Part shown: positions 1 to 11,848 of the stretch, one piece after another
How the letters are laid out: each line of letters opens with the position of its first letter
How positions within the stretch are numbered: position 1 is the stretch's first letter
NCBI GenBank assembly: GCA_016125225.1
Contig: WGME01000003.1
Location: 558,001 to 622,000 of the forward strand
Direction: 5' to 3'
Length of the DNA: 64,000 nt
From: a bacterium
Lineage (GTDB): Bacteria; Planctomycetota; Planctomycetia; Planctomycetales; Planctomycetaceae
Program-made: the position numbers and the translations under genes
Notes under the pieces: generated by a model
What the model saw: only the letters and a program-made list of their open reading frames with translations
The model's database searches: none
Told to the model about the DNA's origin: nothing

Positions 1-303
1 GTCGCCCCGGCCTGCGGTGGCTGCGCACAGGAAGTTTCCTGCTGCAAGCCGAAGCGAGTGAAGTGCAAGCGCGTTAAGGTCCGCAAGACCTGCTGCGAAG
101 CACCAGCCCCGACCTGCTGCGCTCCCGCCCCGGCTCCGACTTGCTGTGCTCCGGCCCCGGCCCCCAGCTGCTGCGCTCCCGCGCCGACCTGCTGTGCTCC
201 GGCTCCGAGCTGCAGCGCCCCGGCTGCTGCCGCTCCGGCAGAATCACCGGCTCCGTCGACCGCTCCGGCTCCCCCGACCGAAGACGCTCCTCCCAAGGCC
301 TAA
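1..303 (+). CDS. Cys/Pro/Ala-rich repeat protein, C-terminal part (5' end outside window)
   Basis: Frame open from base 1; tail of tandem CCAPAP units ending at TAA 301-303; perfect terminator hairpin follows. Confidence 0.7.
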   Translation, partial: VAPACGGCAQEVSCCKPKRVKCKRVKVRKTCCEAPAPTCCAPAPAPTCCAPAPAPSCCAPAPTCCAPAPSCSAPAAAAPAESPAPSTAPAPPTEDAPPKA

Positions 304-346
304 TGGCTTGGGCGCAGAAGCCCTCGGCATCTGCAGCGATTTCACG

Positions 347-386
347 AACAGCCTCGGTATCTGACAGAGATACCGAGGCTGTTTTT
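347..386 (+). terminator. Rho-independent terminator
   Basis: Perfect 16-bp stem AACAGCCTCGGTATCT-gacag-AGATACCGAGGCTGTT followed by a T-rich tract. Confidence 0.9.
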
Positions 387-666
387 ATTTTCCGTTCGCA
401 TCGTCCAGCAGCTACCGTTTCACACATCTCCTCAGCGTTTCACAAACGATCGCGGGTCAGAAACTTCGAAATTTTCGGGCTGAGCCTCAAAAATCACTCA
501 AGTTGCTCTTTCAGGACACGAGCCGCGTGATCTATATCTCCCGCGCACCCAGCGGGAACCACGTTGCGAATCGGCCGGTCATCTCCCTCCGGTCGTGGGC
601 CCTTCGGCAGTTCCCTTCGTTAACTCCTCTCTCTCTCGGACCCAATTCGACTCAAAGGGTATGATA

Positions 667-975
667 ATGGCTAAGCGTTGTGCGTTTCTGTTGGCCAGTC
701 TGGCGCTCATGTCGTCAGCCATGGGCTGCTGCTGCAGCGGACTTTATGGGCGTTCCGGCGGCTGCTCACCTTGTGGTGGCGGCTGTTCACCCTCCTACTA
801 TCCCCCCGGTGGCACAGGCTACTACCAGGGCTACGGCTCGACGGCCTATAACGGCACCTTCGGGACCACCGCCTACATGGGCGATCCCGGTGTGATGACC
901 GCCAGCCCTGTTATGCCTGGCACCACCTATTCGACCACGGCTCTGGCTCCGATCAATTCGCTGCCGACCTACTAA
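667..975 (+). CDS. Small secreted Cys/Gly/Tyr-rich protein
   Basis: Signal-peptide-like N-terminus (MAKRCAFLLASLALMSSAMGCCC), then GGCSPCGGGCSPSYYPPGGTGYYQGYG. Confidence 0.65.
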   Translation: MAKRCAFLLASLALMSSAMGCCCSGLYGRSGGCSPCGGGCSPSYYPPGGTGYYQGYGSTAYNGTFGTTAYMGDPGVMTASPVMPGTTYSTTALAPINSLPTY

Positions 976-1073
976 GGTTGTCGTCGAATTTTATGCACGA
1001 CCGCTGGGCTGTCGCCCGACGAAAATGCGGTATCGTCGGGCTGACGATGGTTTCGTGCTTTGAAGACAGATGC

Positions 1074-1104
1074 ACGCCGGATACGCAACGAACGTGTCCG
1101 GCGT
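1074..1104. terminator. Hairpin between the small secreted protein and def
   Basis: 12-bp stem ACGCCGGATACG / CGTGTCCGGCGT with one wobble and a 7-nt loop; no strong T tract. Confidence 0.4.
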
Positions 1105-1215
1105 TGTCGTTGGTACTCCGGGAAGGGCACCGCTGAACTCGCGGTCCTCGCTGATGCAGCGTAGAATGGCGGACGGAATTGGATCTGTCCTGCTCTTCTG
1201 CCAAGTGTCTGCGCT

Positions 1216-1797
1216 ATGCAAATTGTTCCCTATCCGCACCCCGCCCTGCGTTGGAAATCGCGGCCGGTGCAAGAAATCAACGCCGACCTCCGCAAAGCCG
1301 TCGCGGAAATGTTCGAGTTGATGTACGCCCATAACGGGATCGGACTGGCTGCGAACCAGGTCGACCTCCCCTATCGTCTCTTCGTCCTCAACCTGACGGG
1401 CGATCAAGATGCCAAAGAGGAAGAACTGGTTTTCCTGAATCCGGAAATCCTGAAACGCAAGGGGACAACCGAGGGGGAAGAGGGCTGCCTCAGCTTTCCC
1501 GGCATGTATGGCGATGTGAAGCGGGCGGCGGAAATCGTCGTGGAAGCCTTCGACCTCGACGGGAATGTCTTTGAGTACACGCTCGATGATTTGGGGTCAC
1601 GAGCCGTTCAGCATGAAAACGATCATCTCGATGGGGTCTTGTTCATCGATCGCATGGTCGATACGGTTCGCAAAACCTGCGACCCGATGATCGCCGATTT
1701 CGAAGCACAATATCGGCGCAAGCAAACCGAAGGGTTGTTTCCGTCGGATGACGTGGTGAAGGCCCGGCTTAAAGAGCTGGAACCCAAACCCTCCTGA
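1216..1797 (+). CDS. def: Peptide deformylase
   Basis: Motifs GIGLAANQ, EGCLSFPG, QHENDHLDG; followed by fmt. Confidence 0.95.
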   Translation: MQIVPYPHPALRWKSRPVQEINADLRKAVAEMFELMYAHNGIGLAANQVDLPYRLFVLNLTGDQDAKEEELVFLNPEILKRKGTTEGEEGCLSFPGMYGDVKRAAEIVVEAFDLDGNVFEYTLDDLGSRAVQHENDHLDGVLFIDRMVDTVRKTCDPMIADFEAQYRRKQTEGLFPSDDVVKARLKELEPKPS

Positions 1798-1849
1798 AAC
1801 GGCGTTCGAGCATCAGCCGGCCCTTTCCACACACGACCCGAGTGAGTGC

Positions 1850-2800
1850 GTGATGCCTTTACGGATTGGATTTCTGGGAACCGGTCGCCTGGCCATGCCG
1901 GTCTTTCAGGCCATTTGCGATTCGCCGCACCAAGTCTGCGGCCTGATGACCCAGCCCGACCGAACCGGCCCGGGTCACCATCGGCATCGCAATCCGTTGA
2001 AAGAACTGGCCATCGAACGGGGAATTCCGGTCCTGCAACCCGTGCGTATCAAACGTCCGGAAGCGGTTGCAGAGTTGCGGGCTCTTGATCCGGAACTGTT
2101 CGTGGTCGCGGCCTATGGGCAGATTCTGTCGCAAGAGATACTGGATCTGCCACGACTCGGGACGATCAATGTGCATGCCTCGCTGTTGCCACGCTATCGT
2201 GGAGCCACCCCCATCCATGCTTCCGTGTTGAACGGCGATGCGGAAAGCGGCATCACCATCATTCGTCTGGTGCAGGAACTCGACGCTGGTCCAATGCTGG
2301 GGTGCGTTACCACTCCCATTGGCTGCAAAGAAACCACGGGGGAACTCGAAGATCGTCTGGCGAGCCTGGCTCCAGAGTTGACTCTGCGGGTAATTGCAGA
2401 GTTGGAAGCTGAGACCGCCGTAGAGACGGCACAAGATGCCTCACTGGCCACGCATGTCGGTAAGCTCTCCAAGGCCGATGGACGTATCGAATGGTCGCAA
2501 TCGGCCAAGCAGATCGAGCGGCATGTGCGAGGTATGCAACCCTGGCCCGGACCATTCACCCAACTGCATCAAGCGGACAAACCTCCGTTGCGCATGCAGG
2601 TGCTCGAAGTCGACCCCGTTTTCAGCGAGTCCCCCTCACCGCCAGGCGATGTGATCGATGTCGCCGGCGATAGTATCACTCTGCGGTGTGGCGATGCGGC
2701 AGTCCGTGTCCTGCGCGTCCATCCCGATGGCAAACGCCCCATGCCCGTGGCGGAATTCCTGCGCGGGCGACGAGTCCAGATTGGTGATCGTTGCGAATAA
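1850..2800 (+). CDS. fmt: Methionyl-tRNA formyltransferase
   Basis: N-terminal FLGTGRLAMPVFQAI, INVHASLLPRYRGATPIHASVLNGD; adjacent to def. Confidence 0.95.
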   Translation: MMPLRIGFLGTGRLAMPVFQAICDSPHQVCGLMTQPDRTGPGHHRHRNPLKELAIERGIPVLQPVRIKRPEAVAELRALDPELFVVAAYGQILSQEILDLPRLGTINVHASLLPRYRGATPIHASVLNGDAESGITIIRLVQELDAGPMLGCVTTPIGCKETTGELEDRLASLAPELTLRVIAELEAETAVETAQDASLATHVGKLSKADGRIEWSQSAKQIERHVRGMQPWPGPFTQLHQADKPPLRMQVLEVDPVFSESPSPPGDVIDVAGDSITLRCGDAAVRVLRVHPDGKRPMPVAEFLRGRRVQIGDRCE

Positions 2801-2806
2801 GCTGTC

Positions 2807-3721
2807 ATGACGATCCCTTTGTATTACACCGACCAGTTCGTGCTGCCCTTGCCCAAACAGCATCGATTTCCGATGCAGAAGTACGCCCGCTTGCGTGCCC
2901 ATCTGGCACAATCGTCCTGGCGAGAGCACATCGAATTTCTGATCCCGCCCGCCGCGACAGACGAAGAGATCCTGCGAGCCCATACCCCCGCCTATCTAGC
3001 GCAGATCTGCGAAGGACGGCTGTCGCGCGAGGAGATTTTAGGGCTCGGTTTTCCCTGGTCACCCGAGTTGGTTGAACGTTCGCGACGATCTTCGGGCGGG
3101 ACGATCTCAGCCTGCCGATCGGCATTGAGCCAAGGTTTCTCTGCAAACCTCGCTGGCGGTACTCATCATGCGTTTACCGACCACGGCGAAGGTTTCTGCC
3201 TGTTCAATGACAGCATGATTGCCGCACGAGCGATGCAGGCCGAAGGTCTGGTGACGCATGTGGCGATCATCGATTGCGATGTCCATCAAGGCAATGGCAC
3301 GGCATCGATTGCAGCAGACGACCCCAGCATCTTCACGTTTTCCATTCACAGCGCCCGCAATTATCCGTTCCAGAAGATGACGAGCGACTGGGACATTGAA
3401 CTTCCCGATGGCACCAGCGACGAAACGTACCTCTGGCATTTGTATGAGGCATTACCAGCGGTCATTGCACAAGCGAATCCCGATCTGGTGATTTATGTTT
3501 CCGGGGCCGATCCGTATGTGGGTGACCGTTTGGGACGACTGGCCCTGACACCGGATGGGTTGGCTGCCCGTGATCGGCTGGTGTATGAATCGTGTCGGCA
3601 CCATCAACTGCCGGTAGCCGTCAGCATGGCAGGGGGATATGCCCCGAACATTGACGAGATCGTGGCAATTCATGCACAAACCGTGGAAATTGGCATCGAA
3701 ATGTGGTCCACGAAACGGTAA
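2807..3721 (+). CDS. Histone deacetylase family protein (class II HDAC/AcuC-like)
   Basis: GGTHHAFTDHGEGFCLFND, VAIIDCDVHQGNGTA, VSMAGGYAPN. Confidence 0.92.
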   Translation: MTIPLYYTDQFVLPLPKQHRFPMQKYARLRAHLAQSSWREHIEFLIPPAATDEEILRAHTPAYLAQICEGRLSREEILGLGFPWSPELVERSRRSSGGTISACRSALSQGFSANLAGGTHHAFTDHGEGFCLFNDSMIAARAMQAEGLVTHVAIIDCDVHQGNGTASIAADDPSIFTFSIHSARNYPFQKMTSDWDIELPDGTSDETYLWHLYEALPAVIAQANPDLVIYVSGADPYVGDRLGRLALTPDGLAARDRLVYESCRHHQLPVAVSMAGGYAPNIDEIVAIHAQTVEIGIEMWSTKR

Positions 3722-3781
3722 GCCAATCGCCAGTGAGAACCTGTGGCGGTATCATAATGGGGCGTAGTTTCAACTGCTGGG

Positions 3782-4369
3782 ATGGACAGCCGGGAGCCGG
3801 TGATGCGTGGTCCGGGATATCGACGAGATTTGGATGTGCGCCGCATGTGGAAGTGCCCCGCTTGTGGTGCTGAATTGCGTGTATCAGGCGAAGTGACAAC
3901 GGTGCTGTGCGACTGCCAGTCGGCCGGTGTCTGGATGCATATTGCGTCGGAGCGGAACGCCGTGCCGCGTCCTCAACAGCCCATGTGTTCGCGAGACATC
4001 CCCGTCGCGGAGTTCCAACTGACGGAAGAAGAACTGGCAAAGCCGTTGGAAGGGCGCATCCGTCGCCGTCAGGCTCCTCCTGCTCCGCCCCCCGCTCAGG
4101 AACGTCGTGGACCGGGTCAACGAACACCCCCAGAGGCTTCGCAAGGAGCATCGCCGGAGCCAGTAGCCGGCGGAGATGCCGTTCCTGCCACACCTGCTCG
4201 TCAGGGACGGAAAGAACGCCCTCCGCGTGAACGACAACGGCCAACTCCGCGTTCTGCCCCCCCGGCTGAGTATACAAGCGGCAATTCCGCTGTTCCGGAA
4301 CCCACCAAACCGGAACCACCGCCGACGGTCGCTGAAGACGATGGCTTTGGTGCCGGACTTGAGACGTAA
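3782..4369 (+). CDS. Hypothetical zinc-ribbon-like protein with Pro/Arg-rich C-terminus
   Basis: CPACGAEL...CDC Cys pattern near the N-terminus; intact ORF convergent with the ABC ATPase. Confidence 0.6.
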   Translation: MDSREPVMRGPGYRRDLDVRRMWKCPACGAELRVSGEVTTVLCDCQSAGVWMHIASERNAVPRPQQPMCSRDIPVAEFQLTEEELAKPLEGRIRRRQAPPAPPPAQERRGPGQRTPPEASQGASPEPVAGGDAVPATPARQGRKERPPRERQRPTPRSAPPAEYTSGNSAVPEPTKPEPPPTVAEDDGFGAGLET

Positions 4370-4371
4370 AG

Positions 4372-5307
4372 CTATTCCCAGAAGTGATGGCCGGTCTTCG
4401 AGATGAAGACGTCCTCCAAGGTGGGCTTGGCCAAGGAGATCGCCAGAATCTCCTGCGGGAACGCACTCACCAGATCGCGCAGCAACTCCAAAGCCTGCGG
4501 GCGCTCGATGCGCAAATCATTCCCCACGGTTTGCGGTTCAACTCCGAAGCGGTTGGCAATCGCGGTGGCGAGTTGTGCGGCATCCGCGGTTTTGAGTATC
4601 AAGGTCTCACCCCCCAACTCCGCACGTAACTCAGTGGGTGAACCCGATGCAACCAGATGACCGCGATCGAGAATGGCAACCCGATCACAGCGTTCGGCTT
4701 CATCCATCAGATGTGTGGTGACGAGAATCGTCATCTGCTCTTGTTCGCGTAACCGGGCCAGGACCGTCCACAGATCGAGTCGTGCCCCGGGATCGAGACC
4801 GGTGCTCGGTTCATCGAGGATCAGACACCGAGGCTTATGCAGCAGGCTTTTCGCGATTTCCACACGCCGCTTCAGACCTCCCGAAAGCGTGTCGACCAAC
4901 TGCGTTAATCGATCTTGGACGCCCAGCCAGCTTGTGACTTCGTCGATACGGCGGCTGAGGTTGCCCCCCAATAAGCCATAGAGGTGCCCCTGATGCCAGA
5001 GGTTTTCCTGCACGGTCAATTTGCCGTCCAGGCTGGGGGACTGGAATGTGACACCCAGTAAGGCTCTGATGGCGGCTGCGTTGTCAGAGAGAGAATGCGG
5101 TCCCAATTCGATCTGTCCGGACTGCAGTGGCAACAACGTGGTCAGCAGCCGAAACAGCGTAGTCTTTCCGCCACCATTGGGCCCCAGAAGTCCGAAGATT
5201 TCCGCAGGTTCAACCGTGAATGACACGTCCTGCAGCGCGACTCGTTCGCCATAGCGAAAAGTCAGGTTCCGGATGACCAGTCGCAAGCGCGAATCATCCG
5301 GCATCAC
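4372..5307 (-). CDS. ABC transporter ATP-binding protein
   Basis: Walker A GPNGGGKTT, signature LSGGLKRRVEIAKSL, Walker B CLILDEPSTGLDP. Confidence 0.95.
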   Translation of the reverse strand: MMPDDSRLRLVIRNLTFRYGERVALQDVSFTVEPAEIFGLLGPNGGGKTTLFRLLTTLLPLQSGQIELGPHSLSDNAAAIRALLGVTFQSPSLDGKLTVQENLWHQGHLYGLLGGNLSRRIDEVTSWLGVQDRLTQLVDTLSGGLKRRVEIAKSLLHKPRCLILDEPSTGLDPGARLDLWTVLARLREQEQMTILVTTHLMDEAERCDRVAILDRGHLVASGSPTELRAELGGETLILKTADAAQLATAIANRFGVEPQTVGNDLRIERPQALELLRDLVSAFPQEILAISLAKPTLEDVFISKTGHHFWE

Positions 5308-5390
5308 TGGTCCTCCCGAAAAGCCACATACCTCGGCAGCAGATCTGGCCGAGGTATGAAATGGAACATGGCAGCAGGCGGCTTCGGCGG

Positions 5391-5801
5391 TTAGTGTTCC
5401 GCGGCGGCAGGAGCATGCTCCCCTTCCGCGTGATGCTCGGCCCCCTCGGAATGATGCTCGGCCGATGCCTGCATCCGCTCGTATTCGAGATGTTGAGGTG
5501 CGGTGGGTGTGTAGTACGACATGCCCACATCGGGCATGAGTGCGAACGGAATCGCTGAGGCAAGAATCAATGTTGGGGCGAGCAGCAGATACTTCCAGGC
5601 CCGCTCAAACTTGAGGTGCATGAAGAACAGCAGCACGCACATCGCCTTGGCGACGGCAATGGCCATCACAATGACCCGCAACACATTCTTGTTGCCCAGA
5701 TGCATCGTATCGGCCAGCACCGACAAACCGGTGAAAACGCACAACGCCAGGAAGACGGCGAAATACGTGCCGGCATGAGATTCAGCATGATCGTGAGACA
5801 T
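5391..5801 (-). CDS. Cytochrome c oxidase subunit IV-type protein, His-rich C-terminus
   Basis: MSHDHAESHAGTYFAVFLALCVFTGLSVLAD; three TM segments; next to coxIII; tail EHHSEGAEHHAEGEHAPAAAEH. Confidence 0.85.
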   Translation of the reverse strand: MSHDHAESHAGTYFAVFLALCVFTGLSVLADTMHLGNKNVLRVIVMAIAVAKAMCVLLFFMHLKFERAWKYLLLAPTLILASAIPFALMPDVGMSYYTPTAPQHLEYERMQASAEHHSEGAEHHAEGEHAPAAAEH

Positions 5802-5860
5802 ATTCGACTTTCCGGTTCGATCCGATCGTACGACGACATCGCCGTCAATCGATGCACCAA

Positions 5861-6937
5861 TCAGATAATGTAAATCAGCGGAAACAGGAAGATCCACACC
5901 AGGTCCACAAAGTGCCAGTACAATCCGATGTTTTCCACGAAGACCGCATCGGCAATCGTCAGCGGATTTCGCATCAAAGCCATGATGAACAGGATCAGGC
6001 CCACGATGACGTGAATGGCATGAAAGCCGGTCATCAGGAAGTAATTGGAAGCAAACAGGTTGCCGTACAGAATCGGACGGATGCGTGCCACTTCGTAGTT
6101 GGAAACGAAATGACTGATTTCCGGATCGGCCTGCATGGCCTGCAGATAACCGACCACGGTGGACTTATCAACTTCCGCATGATGTTCCCCCTCACCACCA
6201 TGATGTTCGGGGAATGTTCCTAATGCGATCGGGGGAATCTTGCTGGCGTCCGACTCGGAACGCAACTTGTCCATATCGGGGCGAGATACGGCAAGCGAGA
6301 CCTCATCGCGAACATGATCTCGCAGGAAGAAGAATTCATCGGCAAACTTTTTGAGGCCCGCAGCCGACTTGAACTCGGCGGATTCCGGTGACTTGGCCTG
6401 CAAGTCGGTCAGCTTGGAGTCGAGTTCAGACAGTCGATCTTCCCGGGTTTTGACATCAGGAAACATGGAAGCTAACTGACCATCGAGGCGGTACTGCAGG
6501 TCGTTGACCAGTTTGTTCATGGCCTGCCGGTCATTCTCAGGAATGTGACCGGGCAGAATGTCGTGCTGGAACTTGCCATAGTATTCGACCGACTTGATGC
6601 CCAGGAACAGCACGCCACAGATCAAGGTAATCAGCATCGCCAATTTTGCGGTCTGGGCCTTGCCCTGCAGCAAGGCGTCGTGCGAGTAGACCACCAGGTA
6701 GCTGGAGAAGATCAGCACGAAGGTGTTGATGCCCCCCAAGGCGATATTGATGTGCGTGATGTGCACGTCGGTGGGCCAACCCGGCGAACCGATGCGCATC
6801 ACGATGTAGGTGCCGATGAAGGCTGTGAAGAACATGATTTCCGTACCCAGGAATAACCACATCCCGAGTTTGGCGGTCGTAATCGGAATGCCCATCCGCA
6901 AAGCAGGGGCGGCATGTGCATGTGTCATATCAGTCAC
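5861..6937 (-). CDS. Cytochrome c oxidase subunit III with large hydrophilic insertion
   Basis: [26 protein letters not shown] and [20 protein letters not shown]...[18 protein letters not shown] are typical of subunit III. Confidence 0.93.
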   Translation of the reverse strand: MTDMTHAHAAPALRMGIPITTAKLGMWLFLGTEIMFFTAFIGTYIVMRIGSPGWPTDVHITHINIALGGINTFVLIFSSYLVVYSHDALLQGKAQTAKLAMLITLICGVLFLGIKSVEYYGKFQHDILPGHIPENDRQAMNKLVNDLQYRLDGQLASMFPDVKTREDRLSELDSKLTDLQAKSPESAEFKSAAGLKKFADEFFFLRDHVRDEVSLAVSRPDMDKLRSESDASKIPPIALGTFPEHHGGEGEHHAEVDKSTVVGYLQAMQADPEISHFVSNYEVARIRPILYGNLFASNYFLMTGFHAIHVIVGLILFIMALMRNPLTIADAVFVENIGLYWHFVDLVWIFLFPLIYII

Positions 6938-6992
6938 TCTTTTCGCAGAACGTCAGGTCGATTTCCGTGATCACCAGCTACAAACACCGTGC

Positions 6993-7937
6993 TTAACCAG
7001 CCGTTAGCCCGAGAATATGATCCAGTGCTAAGGTGGCCAAGACCGTGGGTAAATATACCAGCGAAACCCATACCACTCGACGAGCCGAACGCCGGGTTTC
7101 TTGCAGTGCAAACAGGACAGAAGCGGCGAGGTACGCCGAGCCTAGCAGGAACGCAACCACTAAGTAGGCATTGCCCCCGAGACCCAGCCAACCCGGCAGC
7201 AGGCTGAGTGGCAACAGGCAAACGGCATACACCGTTGCCAGTAGCCCGGTCACATGCGGTTGGGGATGCACGCCCGGCAACATCCGTAAGCCAGCTGAGG
7301 CATAATCATCACGATATAGCCACGCGATCGCCAGGAAATGAGGAAACTGCCAGAAGAACATCAGTCCGAACAGGGCCGCAGCATGGACATCGAGCGGTTG
7401 TCCTGCGGCCGTCCAACCTAGAACCGGGGGCATGGCCCCAGGAATAGCCCCCACCGCAGTACACAGCGAGGTCCAGCGTTTGAGGGGCGTGTAGACCAGG
7501 GCATATAGCAGGAACGTCCCCCCGGCAAGCATTGCCGTCAACGGGTTCACGGTCCAGGCGAGATAACTGCAACCAACGATGGCCCAAGTGAGACCCAGCC
7601 CACATACCTCGGCCGAGGCCATCCGCCCCGATGGCAACGGCCGATCTTCCGTCCGTCGCATCCGTCGGTCTGTTGTTTGCTCGAACCACTGATTGAACGC
7701 CGAGGACCCGGCGGCGACCAGCACAACCCCTACGATGGCGTGCCAAAGCTGAGCCGTGGTGGGCTCACCTTGTCGTCCCAGCAGGAAACCCACGCTGACG
7801 GTGATCATCACCATCAGGGCAATGCGGGGCCGCATGAGAGAAAGGTAGTCCATGAGACGTTGTGAGCCGGTCAGGCTGACGGATTCCGTTGCCAGGGGCC
7901 GGACGGCATTCGGTGCGGCTTCTACCGTGGTGCTCAT
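6993..7937 (-). CDS. ctaB: Protoheme IX farnesyltransferase (heme O synthase)
   Basis: UbiA-type motifs NQWFEQTTDRRMRRTEDRPLPSGR and YRDDYASAGLRMLPG; ATGA overlap with ctaA. Confidence 0.93.
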   Translation of the reverse strand: MSTTVEAAPNAVRPLATESVSLTGSQRLMDYLSLMRPRIALMVMITVSVGFLLGRQGEPTTAQLWHAIVGVVLVAAGSSAFNQWFEQTTDRRMRRTEDRPLPSGRMASAEVCGLGLTWAIVGCSYLAWTVNPLTAMLAGGTFLLYALVYTPLKRWTSLCTAVGAIPGAMPPVLGWTAAGQPLDVHAAALFGLMFFWQFPHFLAIAWLYRDDYASAGLRMLPGVHPQPHVTGLLATVYAVCLLPLSLLPGWLGLGGNAYLVVAFLLGSAYLAASVLFALQETRRSARRVVWVSLVYLPTVLATLALDHILGLTAG

Positions 7938-8890
7938 GCCAATCCCCCCGCCTTGGTCAGGGCCGGATAGGCTGGTGACGGAGTCACCGCTTGAGCTGCA
8001 GGCAGCAGATGCCATGTTCGCACGACAGCCAGAACTGTCGTCATGAAGGTCATCAGTCCGAACACTTTGTGGAGGCTACGAACAGAGACTTGCCAGGGGG
8101 ATTGCTGAATGGCCACCACACTCCACTGCGGAAAGCCATACTTCAGGCCCCAGGTCATCAGCCCAATCGCCGCCTGCATCAAGACACATCCACAGACAAT
8201 CGCCGCGGCGTTCGTCAGCGTGCGTGAGCCTGTTCGATAGCTTGTTAGCAGGAATCCCACGGCGGCGATAGCAACGGCTAACGCAAACCAAGGATGAATC
8301 AACCAGGCTTGGGCCCAGCCCAGATGCCGTAACAGACTTCCCAGCACATATTGCACAGACAGGACGATAAGAGTCACGGCCCCCATCACCAGCGATGTGC
8401 GAGTGGCTGCGGAATTCGTAATGGGAAGCTGCTGGGTCCAACGGGATGATGTCATTGCGACCAGCACGCCCATCAAGCTGAAGACCACGGCGGCAAACAG
8501 GCCATGCCCCAAGGCGATCAATCGCTGATCGGCCAGGACGCGGGCACCACCGAGCAGGCCCTGCAGAATGACACCCAGCAGAATGGCTCCCACCAGCATT
8601 TTGACCGATTCACGACAATCCGTACAGAAGGCCAACCCGGCGAGAATGAGGGTCATGACTCCCACCAGCATTCCCGCAAGCCGATGACCATGCTCGAGGA
8701 ACTGGTCACCGGTGGACTTCAGCCATGGATACGCCAGCATGCCTTGACCGTCTGATGTTGGCCAATCGGCGAATGCCATACCCGCATCGACCGTGGTTAC
8801 GACAGCACCGACACTAATGGGCAACAGGGCGACGATGGCGGTGAGCCATGCCAACCGGTGCAGCCAAAGTGTCGCCGTCGCTTCCCGCAT
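7934..8890 (-). CDS. ctaA: Heme A synthase (COX15/CtaA family)
   Basis: Multi-TM, VTTVDAGMAFADWPTSDGQGMLAYPW, EHGHRLAGMLVG, LHKVFG. Confidence 0.9.
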   Translation of the reverse strand: MREATATLWLHRLAWLTAIVALLPISVGAVVTTVDAGMAFADWPTSDGQGMLAYPWLKSTGDQFLEHGHRLAGMLVGVMTLILAGLAFCTDCRESVKMLVGAILLGVILQGLLGGARVLADQRLIALGHGLFAAVVFSLMGVLVAMTSSRWTQQLPITNSAATRTSLVMGAVTLIVLSVQYVLGSLLRHLGWAQAWLIHPWFALAVAIAAVGFLLTSYRTGSRTLTNAAAIVCGCVLMQAAIGLMTWGLKYGFPQWSVVAIQQSPWQVSVRSLHKVFGLMTFMTTVLAVVRTWHLLPAAQAVTPSPAYPALTKAGGLA

Positions 8891-9028
8891 GAAATCCTAC
8901 TGTCTTTTGCGAGAGCTCACCCCGAGTCACAAGATTCGAGGTCGCCCTTGCAGCTTCAACTTTAATGTTTCGGTGAGTTGCCGAGATCGCCTGTCCCATC
9001 CATCAAACGGAACAAATCCCATTAGCCA

Positions 9029-10891
<1,863 letters not shown>

Positions 10892-10929
10892 GACGGGTCA
10901 TATTGCGGATGACTGTCGCGTTATGGGCG

Positions 10930-11775
10930 TTATTCCTGCTCAGACTGACTGACGAGTTCGCCATCTTTGGTCGAGACACCGTCATAGAACTGCTCCTGGG
11001 CCGCTTGCGACTTCCAGGCTTCAAAGTCTTCGTCAGACATCGCGACCACGCGGGCCTTCATCTTGTAGTGTCCCCAGCCGCACAACTCGGCACACACCAA
11101 CTCGAAAGAACCAATATCAGTCATTTCCCACCACACGGGAATGACCAGACCGGGGACGGCATCCTGCTTCACTCGCAACTCCGGCACGAAGAACGAGTGC
11201 TGCACGTCATCGCTGCGCAAGCTGATCGAGACCGGATGCCCCGTCGGCACGCGCAGATCGTTCACGGTGTAAACATCATCGGGCTGAGGTGTGGGCATCA
11301 GCTTCTTGCCCCGAGCTGGATAACGGATACGCCATTCAAATTGCCGGGCGGTCACTTCCGCGACAGGTTCCATCGTCTTCGGATAGAAATTCTTGATGCG
11401 GTACTGAGCCCAGACATCCATCTGATACAAGGCGATGAACAGCAAAATCCCCGCGGGAACGATCGTCCAGATGACTTCCAGAGCGTGGCTGCCGTGGCTG
11501 AATAAGGCTTTCTTATCCGATGGCAGACTGGCCCCGTGCCAGAGGATGTATCCCAAGGCTGCGTTCACACCAATAAAGGTGACCGCCACGATGACCAGAA
11601 TGAGGTAGAACAGGTCGTCAATCTTCTGGCCCAGAGTGGAATGGGCTCGCCCGTCGCCCGGGAACCACCACCCATAATCCGGCGCGACAACGCACACCGC
11701 GACGGCCAGCACGGCTACTGCGGTAAAGAAAATCGCCCAGAACTTACCCACGGCAGCATTCCTCATATCGGTCAC
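10930..11775 (-). CDS. Cytochrome c oxidase subunit II (CuA)
   Basis: CuA motif CAELCGWGHYKM with upstream DDVQHSFFVPELRVKQDAVPG; two N-terminal TM helices. Confidence 0.95.
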   Translation of the reverse strand: MTDMRNAAVGKFWAIFFTAVAVLAVAVCVVAPDYGWWFPGDGRAHSTLGQKIDDLFYLILVIVAVTFIGVNAALGYILWHGASLPSDKKALFSHGSHALEVIWTIVPAGILLFIALYQMDVWAQYRIKNFYPKTMEPVAEVTARQFEWRIRYPARGKKLMPTPQPDDVYTVNDLRVPTGHPVSISLRSDDVQHSFFVPELRVKQDAVPGLVIPVWWEMTDIGSFELVCAELCGWGHYKMKARVVAMSDEDFEAWKSQAAQEQFYDGVSTKDGELVSQSEQE

Positions 11776-11848
11776 GCTTCCGGAAAGCGAAGCGTATCAG
11801 GTCATTCACAGACAACTCGGACGAATCACGAACTTCCAGATCTCGCAA

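Noticed and set aside
3621-4466. 281-aa minus-strand ORF
   Set aside because: Overlaps the HDAC and zinc-ribbon genes antisense; Arg/Pro/Ser-rich shadow composition.
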